A DNA stretch of 64,000 nt, from assembly GCA_051530055.1 (NCBI GenBank), contig CM121341.1:3286001-3350000 (forward strand), written 5' to 3'. Positions 46,880-56,574 of this stretch are shown in pieces. Every line of letters begins with the position of its first letter. Position 1 is the stretch's first letter. The position numbers were made by a program, and so were the translations under genes. The notes under the pieces were generated by a model, which saw nothing but the letters and a program-made list of their open reading frames with translations, was not told where the DNA came from and did not search any database. This DNA comes from Neoechinorhynchus agilis (taxonomy: Eukaryota > Acanthocephala).

Positions 46880-48181
46880 ATGTTCGAACATTCTCCTATT
46901 CCTAAAAGTGAATTTTGGAATAGTAAATGCGCGGATCCAGTCTACGTTAGCGAACTTCGCAACAAAGCTCGAATCGTCCGTGGACGATACCGATCTGCTT
47001 CCTTAATCCAACTATGGATATTTCTCCACCTTTTTGGTTTACTCTCAGCCTTGGTGTTTATTTACACGCGAACTGAATCCAGTGGAATTCTGTTGAAACT
47101 TTTAACAAAGGCAGTAACTATGGTGCTCGCATTTTGTCTATGCGTGGATATTGTTTCTTTTATTCAAGTCTATGCGGAAGAGCCATTGAAATTGACTTCA
47201 ATTGAGATGTCTGTAGTGGGTGTGAAAGAAGGGGAACGTGGATTTGAGTTAGTTGACGAAAATAAAAAGTCTTCTAAGGTGGACCCTCCTCAGAAATCAA
47301 CAGATTTATCTAATGTAACATCGTCATTAGTGACGACTAATGTAGTCCATCGGAGAAAACATCAGAACGGATGCTCGGGAAAACTATCTGGGACCACTTT
47401 ACGGTATCAGCTGGACTCTTCGTTCAATACGTCCTCGTCGCCAACCAGGTTTTCTTTCTTCAGTTCTCCTGAAAAATCCGCATGGATTCCACAGCAACCA
47501 GTCGGGGAAATCCCCTCGTGGTGTCCCAAGATCCGGTTTAATCATTCATGGAACACTCTTGCTCACTATAGAAACAATCTGATTGAATGGATGCAACGAA
47601 GTCTTGTATCGCGATTAGTCAACGACCAATTAGAACCCGAAACGAAAAAAGTATGGATGAAAGCACTTCCTGAGTTCAAAAGCTATGTCACTTCAAAACT
47701 CAATTCCATCAACAACAAAGGAATCCTCAGAAGTCTTAAAGAAGAGAAAAATAGGTCACCTCAAATGGAATCCCTTCCGTTTGAATCCGAAATTCTGTTT
47801 TGTCTTTGGTGTGGGTATTTCGATGGAATCGTGTTCCGATCGCTTCCTAATGAACGCCCTTTTTCGGATCGATTCGTATTGAACACCTTTCGCCCGGAGA
47901 ACTTTCATCCAGTCTGTTATCGAAATGAAAAAACAAAAATCTGCATTTTGAAAGATGATCTTGGTGGTAATAAGATGCCGGTTTATGGATTTCTACGTAA
48001 AGGCGAACAAATTCGCACAAATACGCACCATTATTCGTTTTTGGATGCTATTATTGGATTTCTATATATTGTGAAAGAAGAATGGAACGGGTGGATCGAT
48101 CAGCTTAATCTTAAATCGGAAAAAATTACAGATATTTTGGAAATATTTTCAGAAAGAGAAGTATTGGGACCTCGAGAATGA
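46880..48181 (+). CDS. TMEM209: TMEM209-family nuclear envelope protein
   Basis: TMEM209 is a nuclear-envelope membrane protein associated with the nuclear pore (Nup205). The 433-residue intronless frame has two membrane helices near residues 42-62 and 76-97. A Ser-rich middle follows, then a C-terminal domain from about 280 that aligns with the human protein: a block around FESEILFCLWCGYFDG, then HHYSFLDAIIGFLYIVKEEW and a final ITDILEIFSE, matching the family end. It is about 130 residues shorter than human TMEM209, mostly in the middle linker. The start codon directly follows TTTCAG. A LINE end lies 110 bp downstream. Confidence 0.85.
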   Translation: MFEHSPIPKSEFWNSKCADPVYVSELRNKARIVRGRYRSASLIQLWIFLHLFGLLSALVFIYTRTESSGILLKLLTKAVTMVLAFCLCVDIVSFIQVYAEEPLKLTSIEMSVVGVKEGERGFELVDENKKSSKVDPPQKSTDLSNVTSSLVTTNVVHRRKHQNGCSGKLSGTTLRYQLDSSFNTSSSPTRFSFFSSPEKSAWIPQQPVGEIPSWCPKIRFNHSWNTLAHYRNNLIEWMQRSLVSRLVNDQLEPETKKVWMKALPEFKSYVTSKLNSINNKGILRSLKEEKNRSPQMESLPFESEILFCLWCGYFDGIVFRSLPNERPFSDRFVLNTFRPENFHPVCYRNEKTKICILKDDLGGNKMPVYGFLRKGEQIRTNTHHYSFLDAIIGFLYIVKEEWNGWIDQLNLKSEKITDILEIFSEREVLGPRE

Positions 48182-48289
48182 ACGTTTTGTGAATTCAAGT
48201 CGGTTTTTTTTCTAAAAATGATCGTTAGTGCTGAATGAATTGTTTTTGTAAACATTTTAGAAATCGGTTTCGACCATTCATCGTGGAAA

Positions 48290-49190
48290 CAAGTGACGTT
48301 ACTCTCCAACTACGGAGGTTCAGGGCTCAGACTCGTGGAGGACGTGATTTTGGCAAGTCGAGAGAACTCCCTTAAGATCTACCCGGAGTCCAACGTAGAG
48401 CATTTTAATAATGCTGTCTCCTTATGGACCTCTAAAGTAGGACAAGCCGCAGTACTCCATAAGTGCCAAAAGCAGTCATCGTGGGACTTACCGATCGTGC
48501 CGAAGGTTCACAAATCACTTCTAGACCAATTGGGCGAGAGGTCACGTTCGCGACTCATGGCTTGCTCGACGAAGGAGTCCGGCGCCTGGGACTCTTTTGG
48601 ACAGCGAAACATTCCGGGTAGCTTTCTCTTTGAGATTGGGTACCACCATCAGCTTCCCACGCAAATGTCGCTGCGGCTAGCAATTAGACGCCAAAGGATT
48701 AAATGCTCTATCATGTCCTAGACATGCCGAAATCAACTCAATCCTGAGTAGAGCCCAGACCTCCATCAACATTCCAAACATCTTGGAGCCGAGCACTCTG
48801 TGTAGGTCTGATAGTTAGAGCCCAAATGGTGTGTCAGTCTTCCCTTGGAGCCGAGGGAAGTGCCTCTTACGGGATGCAACCTGCACCGACACCATGGCCA
48901 AGTCCTTTGCTGATTTAGCCAGTAAAGGCCCCGGTGCTGTGGCGACCGCAGCGGAGCGTCGGAAACCGGAAAAATACGTTGAGCTGAAGGAGAGCCATTT
49001 CGGGATCGAAACGTTCGGGGCCCTCGGAGAATCCCCACTTTAGCTGGTTTCAGATATAGCAAAGAGGTCGGTGGCGATGAAAAAGGGTCCCATGCGACAG
49101 CATTCTTTAGACAAAACATCTCCCTCGCAGTACAACGACGGAATACTGCCAGTGTGAGAAAAACCGCGGCTACACAGAACATTATCTTTT
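48290..49190 (+). mobile_element. R2-like LINE C-terminal part, plus strand
   Basis: Plus-strand reading: GGSGLRLVEDVILASRENS (reverse-transcriptase tail), RSRLMACSTKESGAWD, then NIPNILEPSTLC and the endonuclease region FPWSRGKCLLRDATC. The same order as in the minus-strand copies. Frames are interrupted at least three times. It lies between TMEM209 and translin. Confidence 0.7.
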
Positions 49191-49386
49191 AAAATTTGTA
49201 AATTTTAATAAAATTAATAAATTAATCTCTTAAATTCTGCGCAAGGTCAACGCTTTTTGGTAATTTTGAGGATGCATAGAAAAGGTCTACTTTCGGTTGA
49301 ATTTCGTGTACAAAAAATGTAAAATTAAGTTCTTTGATTTTTCGACCAAAGTGACTAAAAGAATTATAATGAACATCGCCCAGAAA

Positions 49387-50192
49387 TTAAATCAATATTT
49401 TATTTTCTACCATGTCCTTTTCCAAATGATCTATAGACATATCAATGCTTTTCAAGGCTGTTGCAGTGTACGGAGGTAAGTCCGCTTTCCTGAGAATTCG
49501 TTGAATTTTTAGAATACAATCATAGCATGATTTATGGCGGTCCTCGTATCCCGGTTCGAGACAATTCGCCGCTAAACGTGCCAGCTCCGCAACAAAACAT
49601 ACTAAAGCATTTAGATAAATCTTTGGATGTACATCAAAAGGAGCCTTAGAAAAGATTGTCTTTATCTCTTTAACTACATCATCATAATCCGGAAAGTCGG
49701 TATTCTTCAAAAATGCGTTCATGAGCGTACAGAAAATCAGTCTTTCGCACATATCATCTCTTTTATTCCTATGTGGAATTAAGATTGTGAAATTCCTAGG
49801 ATTAAATAGTTATCGAACCGATTATAGGTGCATTTACAGAAATCCTCTAAGTCCATAGTGCTCACAATATCGCGAAGTTTTTCCATTGAAGACTCAAAGG
49901 ATTCTGTAAGAGTATCGGAATCTAAAAATTGACATTGAAGAGTCTATTGGAAATTCACATATTAACGAAATATACAAACCATTCCGTAGTGTATGGATTT
50001 TAAGAAAATTCACTTTCATTTGTCCGATTTTCTCAAAGAGTTCAATGATATCATCCTGCTGAAAGCTAAGGGATGTTCAAGTTTCGCTGTGGAGTAGATA
50101 ATTACCGTGCCAGACTCATCCTTTGCATCTTTCATCTCTTCTGCCTTTTTTAGTAGTTGTGGAAATGACAAGGTAGATTTGTTTAGAGTCAT
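49387..50192 (-). CDS. TSN: Translin
   Basis: Translin forms ring-shaped complexes, with TRAX, that bind and trim small RNAs. Four exons join in phase: 50106-50192, 49980-50058, 49819-49921 and 49387-49768, giving 216 residues against 228 in human. All-helical; the last exon reads CERLIFCTLMNAFLK and ALVCFVAELARLAANCL, matching the LQRLVFLAAF and ASELSRLSVN helices of translin. Introns are 47, 58 and 50 nt. The third uses a GTTCGA donor, which the frame requires. The start ATG directly follows CTTTAAAG. The partner TRAX gene is not in this window. Confidence 0.87.
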
Positions 50193-50439
50193 CTTTAAAG
50201 GATAGCTCAGTTTTGATTTTAGAAGGAAAAGAATGCTTTAATTTCCACTATTTAGATTCAACGAAGGATAAGCACGCTTAAAAGAATGGAATTTTTCAAA
50301 TATTTTAAATAAAGAGCGAATTGCAAATGTATTTTTCCAAATAAATTTCCGGCATTCTAAGAATTTATTTGTGGTAATTGGAAGAATAAGCGCTTTTAAC
50401 CCGTAAAAACGATACATCAATAATTCAAAAAAACACGTT

Positions 50440-51116
50440 GGTCAGACCCTTGGTTTGAGAAGGAGTTCCGAAACCTTTTTGGTTTCTGTGTAGACGCCAA
50501 AGAACGAGGCCGCAACCAAATGGTCCAGTGGTTTTACTTAACGCTTCAGGTACTAAATTGGATGACTGTTCCTTCGGTCTCGCTTCGGCACTAGACTTCG
50601 ACGTGGCTTTCTCAATCCTGCAAGGTGCGAACTGTCCCACGGACTCAAATGCCCCAAAGCGATAGCCAGTCACAATCGCCACGGCATAGTGAATACTCTA
50701 AAACGTAAAGTTTGGGCAAATATCTCGCATAAGTAAAGATAAAGGGAAAAAACCGGACTTCCCATCAAAAGTTCCGTGGGAAAGAGGCCGTCTCCTTGAG
50801 GCTTCATCTGCCGAATAGAAATGCTAAAAGGAAATTGTCCCTTTCAGTTCCAAGAGCCGGTAAAGTGGCAAAAAGAGCACTGAAAAATGAGAAGTACAAA
50901 TGGCTCGATTCGTCTCGCTCTACTCCTTTTATAACCTCTTTCGCCATTGAGAACATTGGTGTCGTCGGACCAAGCACTGCAGAATTTTTAGCCACGGTTG
51001 GAAAATTGTTATTTTTATTGGAGAATCAGCGATTTAGAATGGAAATGCTGGATGCATCTTCGGTGCAATGGACCACCAAGATGTTCCCCCGTCATGATCT
51101 CAATTCGTTAACATAA
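50440..51116 (+). mobile_element. Retroelement-like C-terminal fragment
   Basis: Plus-strand frames give SFGLASALDFDVAFSI and, at 50796-51116, KNEKYKWLDSSRSTPF followed by AIENIGVVGP. This arrangement is typical of the end of non-LTR retrotransposon proteins. Part of it recurs inverted at about 55420-55500. The family is uncertain. Confidence 0.4.
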
Positions 51117-51539
51117 ATTCAATTTCCTGAGCACAAAAGTAGATAAGTGAATTCGATCAACATTCGAAGATTTCAAAAAAAGAACACGAGAATTTAAAAT
51201 AAAGGGCCCAAATAAATTTCCGACATATTAAGAATTCTAGCTGTGGTACTTCGAAGTAATAAAGCAAATTTCTCATTATCAAGTAAGGGAGTTATTGATC
51301 GATTCAATCGTAATGAACTCTTTATCATAATCTCAAACATTTTTAAAGACCTGGTATTATCGGCTAAACGAATGTGAATTGCTATGCATTAAAATAAACG
51401 ATTTAATCTAATTTTATTTATAGTGCGACCTTAAGGATATGCAGGAATAAATTTTATTTTTAAACAGTTAAAGATAAAATCCATGAGTATATGGCGGTGG
51501 GGAAAAAATTTATATCAAAGAATTACTTTAATTGAAATA
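51117..51539. other. AT-rich spacer
   Basis: No supported gene. Confidence 0.35.
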
Positions 51540-51568
51540 TTTCGTCCAATCACGCTGAACTTTTTCAG
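51540..51568 (-). other. Hammerhead-like core, slightly decayed
   Basis: Minus strand: CTGAAAA, one A, stem GTTC/GGAC with one G-U pair, then GAAA. The CTGANGA box has one change. Confidence 0.35.
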
Positions 51569-51586
51569 TCAATTATTGTTCGTAAG

Positions 51587-52775
51587 ACAATCTTTATTGT
51601 AGAGAAAATGCAACGTGGGAACATTTCTTTCCTTCCACTTTGCGTTGATTTTTCGAAAGAAGGTTTTAAAAGCCAATAAATCTGTTAGAAATCGGTCACT
51701 AATTCTTTTTTTAACTAACTTTTCTTACAATAATAAAGTAAAAAACGTGCAATCACCACCGTCCACAAAATTGGAGCTTCTCTCCTTCCTCGGCTGTCGC
51801 TATCACGCTAGCAGCATTGCCTCGTTGTACTCCGAGCGATATATTTTGTCGCAGGAATACACCTGCTCGTTCGTCGCCGGTCGTTTCTCTCAATTTCTTC
51901 GAGAGATCCTGGAGCAGAGTGCCTAGCTGCCAAGCGCTCCATACGTCTCTACCCCAAAGGGGACAAAATAGTGAGCCCTCGATAAGTGAAGATATTTCCG
52001 TATTTTCCTCCCTTCCGCCGCACTGGCTGCAGCTCCAGCGATTTCGAGAGAATAGGGAATGTTGCTTACTGCGAGGGACGTGGCGTCCCAGAGAAGGCAT
52101 TTGCCCTTGGACGAAATATTTCAATTAAAGTGATTCTTGGATATATAATTTTTCCCCACCGCCACATATTTTTAAACAGTCTAGAGTTGATGTGCAAAGT
52201 CGTTTTCATAATTTAAATGGGGTGTTCACTTTCAAATAATAATTTAAATTTTTTAAGAATGTGGCGGGAGAGCAAATGCCTTCGCTGGGACCTCGCACAA
52301 CATTCCCTACTCTCTCGAAATCGCCGGCGGTGCCGCCAGTGCAGCGGAAGGGAGGAAAATACGGAAATATCTTCACTTATCGAGGGCTCACTATTTTGTC
52401 CCCTTCGGAGTAGAGACGTTTGGAACGCTTGGCAGCTAGGCACTCTGCTCCAGGATCTCTCGAAGAAATTGAAAGAAACGACCGGCGACGCACGAGCAGG
52501 TGTATTCCTGCGACAAAATATCTCGCTTGCAGTACAACGATTCAATGCTGCCAGCGTGATGACGACAGCCGAGGAAGGAGGGAAGCTCCAATTTTGCGGA
52601 CGGTGGTGATTGCACGTTTTTTTACTTTATTATTGTAAGAAAAGTTAGTTAAAAAAAGAATTAGTGACCGATTTCTAACAGATTTATTGGCTTTTAAAAC
52701 CTTCTTTCGAAAAATCAACGCAAAGTGGAAGGAAAGAAATGTTCCCACGTTGCATTTTCTCTACAATAAAGATTG
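51587..52775. mobile_element. Head-to-head inverted pair of R2-like LINE 3' ends
   Basis: 51587-52110 (LINE on minus strand) and 52270-52775 (LINE on plus strand) are reverse complements, including the element 3' end and about 130 nt of sequence beyond it (CAACGTGGGAACATTTCTTT near 51611 and its complement near 52740-52760). Because non-element flank is also shared, this is an inverted duplication, not two independent insertions. Each arm carries the C-terminal endonuclease tail. Confidence 0.75.
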
Positions 52776-53008
52776 TTTGAAGAATAGAAATCGTTTTAGT
52801 AAAAGCTGTTTTTTAGGAAACGAACAACAGCAAAAGGTTGAATTTAAGAGCTTAGAAGTGTTAAATTAGGATGAAAAAGATATTAACCCCGGAATCAACC
52901 GTAATTAAAGACTAAAATAGTTCATTCGGTCGATAGAATCGAAAATTAATATTTGAACGTCTTAGAATTATCAGCATATTTACGGATCCAATGAGAGTTT
53001 TTCTTTAG
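52776..53008. promoter_or_regulatory. 5' flank of the zinc-finger gene
   Basis: AT-rich. TTTTTCTTTAG ends exactly at the ATG at 53009, an acceptor-like site with no coding exon upstream. Confidence 0.4.
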
Positions 53009-53871
53009 ATGGCGATTCGTCACAAATGTAACCAATGTAATCGATTATTTTTGCGTCCTAAAAAACTTGCTGATCACGTAAAGATAATCCACAACAAAGA
53101 ACAAATCCATCGATGTGTTGAGTGTGGAAAACCGTTCACTACTTGCTACCATCTTCGTCGCCACAATGAAAACGTCCATAAAAAGAGCCAAGTTTCACAA
53201 GTTGCAATCGAGTGTCCGCAGTGTAACAAAGTTTACTCTTCATCGAGTGCTTTGAACAAGCACTTGAACAATGTATGTTCAAAATACAAATGCAATGAAG
53301 ATCCATTCTGTAATGAGTCTTTCTCAAAAAAGACTCAACTGAAGAAACATCTTGAGCTTGTCCATAACATAAGTCCGGATCTTCTCCACCGATGCCAAGA
53401 ATGCGGAAAACGTTTCCCGTATCTCAGTAAGCTTAAAAGACACGAGAAAGTAAACTAAGGTTTATTTCGCCCAAGATCTTGATGGCGGAATAAATCTTGG
53501 GTTTTGTTGTCCACAACGGGTACGTTTGTGACCATTGTAACTGTGTTTTCCCATGTTTTTCACAACTGAGGGATCATCGATCGGATCAACATAAACGGTA
53601 CAAATGCCGTTTTTGTCAAAAGTCCTCATTTGAAGATGCAATTGACCTTGCCAATCACATTAAGCACGAATGCGAATCGCGACCGAGGTTTACTTGTGAA
53701 CTATGCAATCGAGTGTTTCGCTATAAGCGAAATCTGAAATCTCACATACGAGCGAATCACTCTGAGATTGAATTTCTCTGTTCGGCTTGTTCAGGAAAAT
53801 TTAGATATGCTTCCACTTTGAAGCGCCATAAGCAGAAACATTGCCCTTGTCAAAGAATGAAAGATCCTTGA
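53009..53871 (+). CDS. C2H2 zinc-finger protein, nine fingers
   Basis: Likely DNA-binding regulator. Segment 53009-53451 carries five fingers (CNQCNRLFLRPKKLADHV, CVECGKPF, CPQCNKVY, CNEDPFCNESF, CQECGKRFPYLSKLKRHEKV). Segment 53511-53871 carries four more (CDHCNCVF, CRFCQKSSF, CELCNRVFRYKRNL, CSACSGKFRY). Joining them across 53452-53510 keeps the frame, restores the second His of finger five (H-E-K-V-H) and gives 267 residues. The 59 nt removed begin at a GT but have no AG end, contain stops in frame and form an internal hairpin. Fingers three and nine end in Cys in place of the second His. Linkers are not the classic TGEKP. Confidence 0.82.
53452..53510 (+). other. Hairpin-forming non-canonical intron candidate
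   Basis: Bounded by GT on both sides. GGTTTATTTCGCC pairs with GGCGGAATAAATC across CAAGATCTTGAT. It lies inside finger five of the zinc-finger gene. Confidence 0.55.
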
Positions 53872-53958
53872 TTGATCTCTGATGATGGGACGAAAAATAG
53901 TTAATTAGTAAGACAGAAGGTTTCCGTGGTTGAAACAAATGTTGGTTTTTGATCAATA

Positions 53959-53983
53959 TTTCGGAGTTTTACTCCTTCTTCAG
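53959..53983 (-). other. Hammerhead-like core
   Basis: Minus strand: CTGAAGA, one A, stem GGAG/CTCC with loop TAAAA, then GAAA. Confidence 0.5.
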
Positions 53984-54101
53984 GGTCCAATGAAGCACAC
54001 GCAAGTAATAATCGACAGAGAAAATCCTCTAGGGCAAATCAAAGTATACTTTTGGTGAAAATAATCCCTTGGCGTGGCATATATTTGATTTATTTGAGAT
54101 A

Positions 54102-54128
54102 TTTCGCGAGGTAACCTCGCCTCATCAG
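54102..54128 (-). other. Hammerhead-like core
   Basis: Minus strand: CTGATGA, one G, stem GCGAGG/CCTCGC with loop TTA, then GAAA; identical to 7304-7330. Confidence 0.5.
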
Positions 54129-54695
54129 TCATCTAAAAATTTGTTTTTCATCTTAAGTTTTTAAGCTCGAGTGCGCGATATCGCCTAACCCGAAGGTCGG
54201 GGACCACTCATCCGCTCGAACCACGTTTTTTCCATGATTTTAGTATTGATTTTTAACACGTCGCTGGTTAGAAGTTTCAAGCTAAAATTAGCTTTATTTC
54301 CTTCCATTGTGTTGGACACAGCGATGTGTGAGGCCTCCAAAACAAGACGTCTTTTTATGTTTTGTTCTTTTTCTAGAAAGTGGCACCAAAATCCGCTCGA
54401 TGCTCACATGTCTCTCGATGATTAGAGATTGCCGATGAATGGTCAAATCGATTGCAAGCTTCCTTATGCTGGGCGACCCTCTTCTCGATGCCACCCATTT
54501 TAGATGACTGATAAGGCGAGGTCACCACGCGAAATATTTCCGGTAAATCAAATTTGCGATGACCTGGATTAATTTAACCAAAAGTATGCATACACAACTG
54601 TTTGCAAGTGTTCACGGCGTGAGTAAAACTCCGAAATATCGGTCCAAATCTAAAACATTTGTTTCAACCGTGGAAATTTCTCAATTAAACAACAA

Positions 54696-55189
54696 TTTAA
54701 ACGACAACATGCGGTTGAGAAATCAGTCGACAATCCACCAAATAAGACAGAAGGAATACCCAAATGTCGCGCGAAGTATCGTAAAATTGACTTTTTGTTC
54801 AAATACTGCCGTTTCCGGCAATAGATTGAAGTTTCAAATAAGAGTCCGAGGCTCGTATTGTAAAAATGAACTTTAAATGACGACAAGAATTGAATTGAGT
54901 TGAATTATTTGACCGACAATTATTCACTATAATGTCGATTATAAATATTTAATTAAAAACGTTTTATTTCAAGTCTTTTTTTACACTAAACAATATTCCA
55001 ATTTTGCATTACTTAATCCAACTGAAAGTAATCTCGATTTTATGGAAAGAAGCAGGTTTCAGAAAAGAGTCGTCGTCTTATTGCTCAAAGGAATGCGAAT
55101 TGAGAACAAATCGTTTATGCTATCAGAATATTTTGTTTTAAAGTAAAAAAATTTACACCACTGATGGGAACGAAGGAATATCTTTATTC
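54696..55189. other. Intergenic region
   Basis: No supported gene or repeat. Confidence 0.35.
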
Positions 55190-55510
55190 ATCGACAGAGG
55201 AAATCCTTTTGGGTTAATCAAAGTGTATACTTTTGGTGAAAATAATCCCCCGGTCATAACCCATTTGATTTATTGGAGATATTTCGAACGAAGTAACCTC
55301 ACCTCATCAGTCACTCGAAAAAGTGGTTTTATAAATTAAGGCTATATTGCTCGAGTGCGCGGGATCGCCACTCGAACCCTCTGCGCCGTGTTCCATTTCT
55401 AGGTCCAACGGTACAAATTTTCTCAATGACGAGAGAGAGGTTATAAAAGGTGTAGAGCGAGACAAATCGAGGCATTTGGCAGGCTCATGGAACTGAAAGG
55501 TACAATTTGC
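55190..55510 (-). mobile_element. Penelope-like terminus joined to another retroelement scrap
   Basis: 55200-55380 is a further copy of the conserved terminus (core 55282-55310: CTGATGA, G, imperfect stem, GAAA). 55420-55500 is an inverted copy of part of 50900-50960. Confidence 0.55.
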
Positions 55511-55628
55511 TCTTTCCCACGGAACTTCCCTACATATCGAATTTTAATTTAAGCAATCAACAAACACGACTTCCTGACTAAAATATTGCATTTATTATTC
55601 CGCAATACATCGTTAATTTATAACCAAT

Positions 55629-56494
55629 TTAATGTTCATCGAAAGTATTTCCTGGACAATTGTTAGCCAAATCATCGTTATTATTGAATCTAACTGAACA
55701 CCAAATACAATAATAATAATTCTGCCTGAGATAAGATGTAATCCTTTGCAAAATATCATCGTTATCAACTTCGTCAGTTTCACGTTCTTCGATTTGATCT
55801 TGAGGCCAGAAGAGTGGATCCACAGGTTCAGAAATCTTTTTAGCTGTCAAAAAAAGGCAAATAGAAACGAAAAAAAATTACCTGCTCCTCCAGATCCAAC
55901 GTTTGGCACATTCGCCTACTTTTAGCCAAATCAATTGCGATTCGTTTCGCTATAAACTCATTTTGCTTTCTTTCAACAAATGATCTTCTGTCTTCAAGAA
56001 AATCCTTCTCCTCTTTAAGACCGTCTTTCAATGGAACTTTAGGAACGCGCCCCAAACCGCTTCTGGATTCCTTCAATTCCGGTTTAATTGGCTCAATAAT
56101 TCCTACATTCTAGGGTTAAATTCTGTTTATTCAAAAGCACACAAAACCTTTTGTTGTTTTTCCTAGAGGCAATCCGTCTTTATATCCCATTTTCCTCATC
56201 ATCTCATATCCACGATTAGTTTTCTCAATCTTAATATCTAATCCACGTTTCAATGTCTCACGTTGGATTTCTTCAATCGGTCGATTCTGCTTATTGACAT
56301 CAGCTTGTTTCTTAAACCAATGATGGATAATAAGCGACTTGTCCACCATTTGTACGAGCCTTTTGATCTCTTAGATGACTGCGGGTATTCACCAAACCAG
56401 CACTGGAATTTTGAACTGTTCTGACAAACGAATCCGACATGTAATCGTTATCTTCGGACTCCGAATGACTACATCTTTTAGAAGAAACGCACAT
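55629..56494 (-). CDS. GPATCH11: G-patch domain protein GPATCH11
   Basis: GPATCH11 is a G-patch nuclear protein thought to act with RNA helicases in splicing. Four exons join in phase: 56347-56494, 56148-56303, 55882-56102 and 55629-55835 (243 residues). Diagnostic parts: the N-terminal EDNDYMSDSFV, the G-patch core KTNRGYEMMRKMGYKDGLPL, then GIIEPIKPELKESRSGLGRV, the basic CQTLDLEEQ segment and the C-terminal motif LRQNYYYCIWCSVRFNNNDD ending NCPG, all matching human GPATCH11 in order. Introns are 43, 45 and 46 nt. The ATG follows AAATTTCAG by 1 nt. The 433-bp satellite begins about 80 bp upstream of the start codon. Confidence 0.9.
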
Positions 56495-56574
56495 TCTGAA
56501 ATTTTTCGAAGCCAAATTTGGTTTCAATTTACCCACACGCAAACCGCAATCTTAAACTTTAAATATGACCTCGA

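Larger units (their letters stand above)
53915..54695. mobile_element. Penelope-like insertion with two nested inverted repeats
   Basis: The outer pair is about 53920-53990 and 54615-54690 (TTGAAACAAATG ... CGGAGTTTTAC and its complement). The inner pair is about 54050-54135 and 54500-54590, the conserved Penelope-like terminus. Between the inner pair lies a GIY-YIG C-terminal scrap on the minus strand, as at 7246-7880. The cores at 53959-53983 and 54102-54128 (minus) and a decayed one at 54508-54534 (plus) match the hammerhead-like pattern. Confidence 0.65.
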
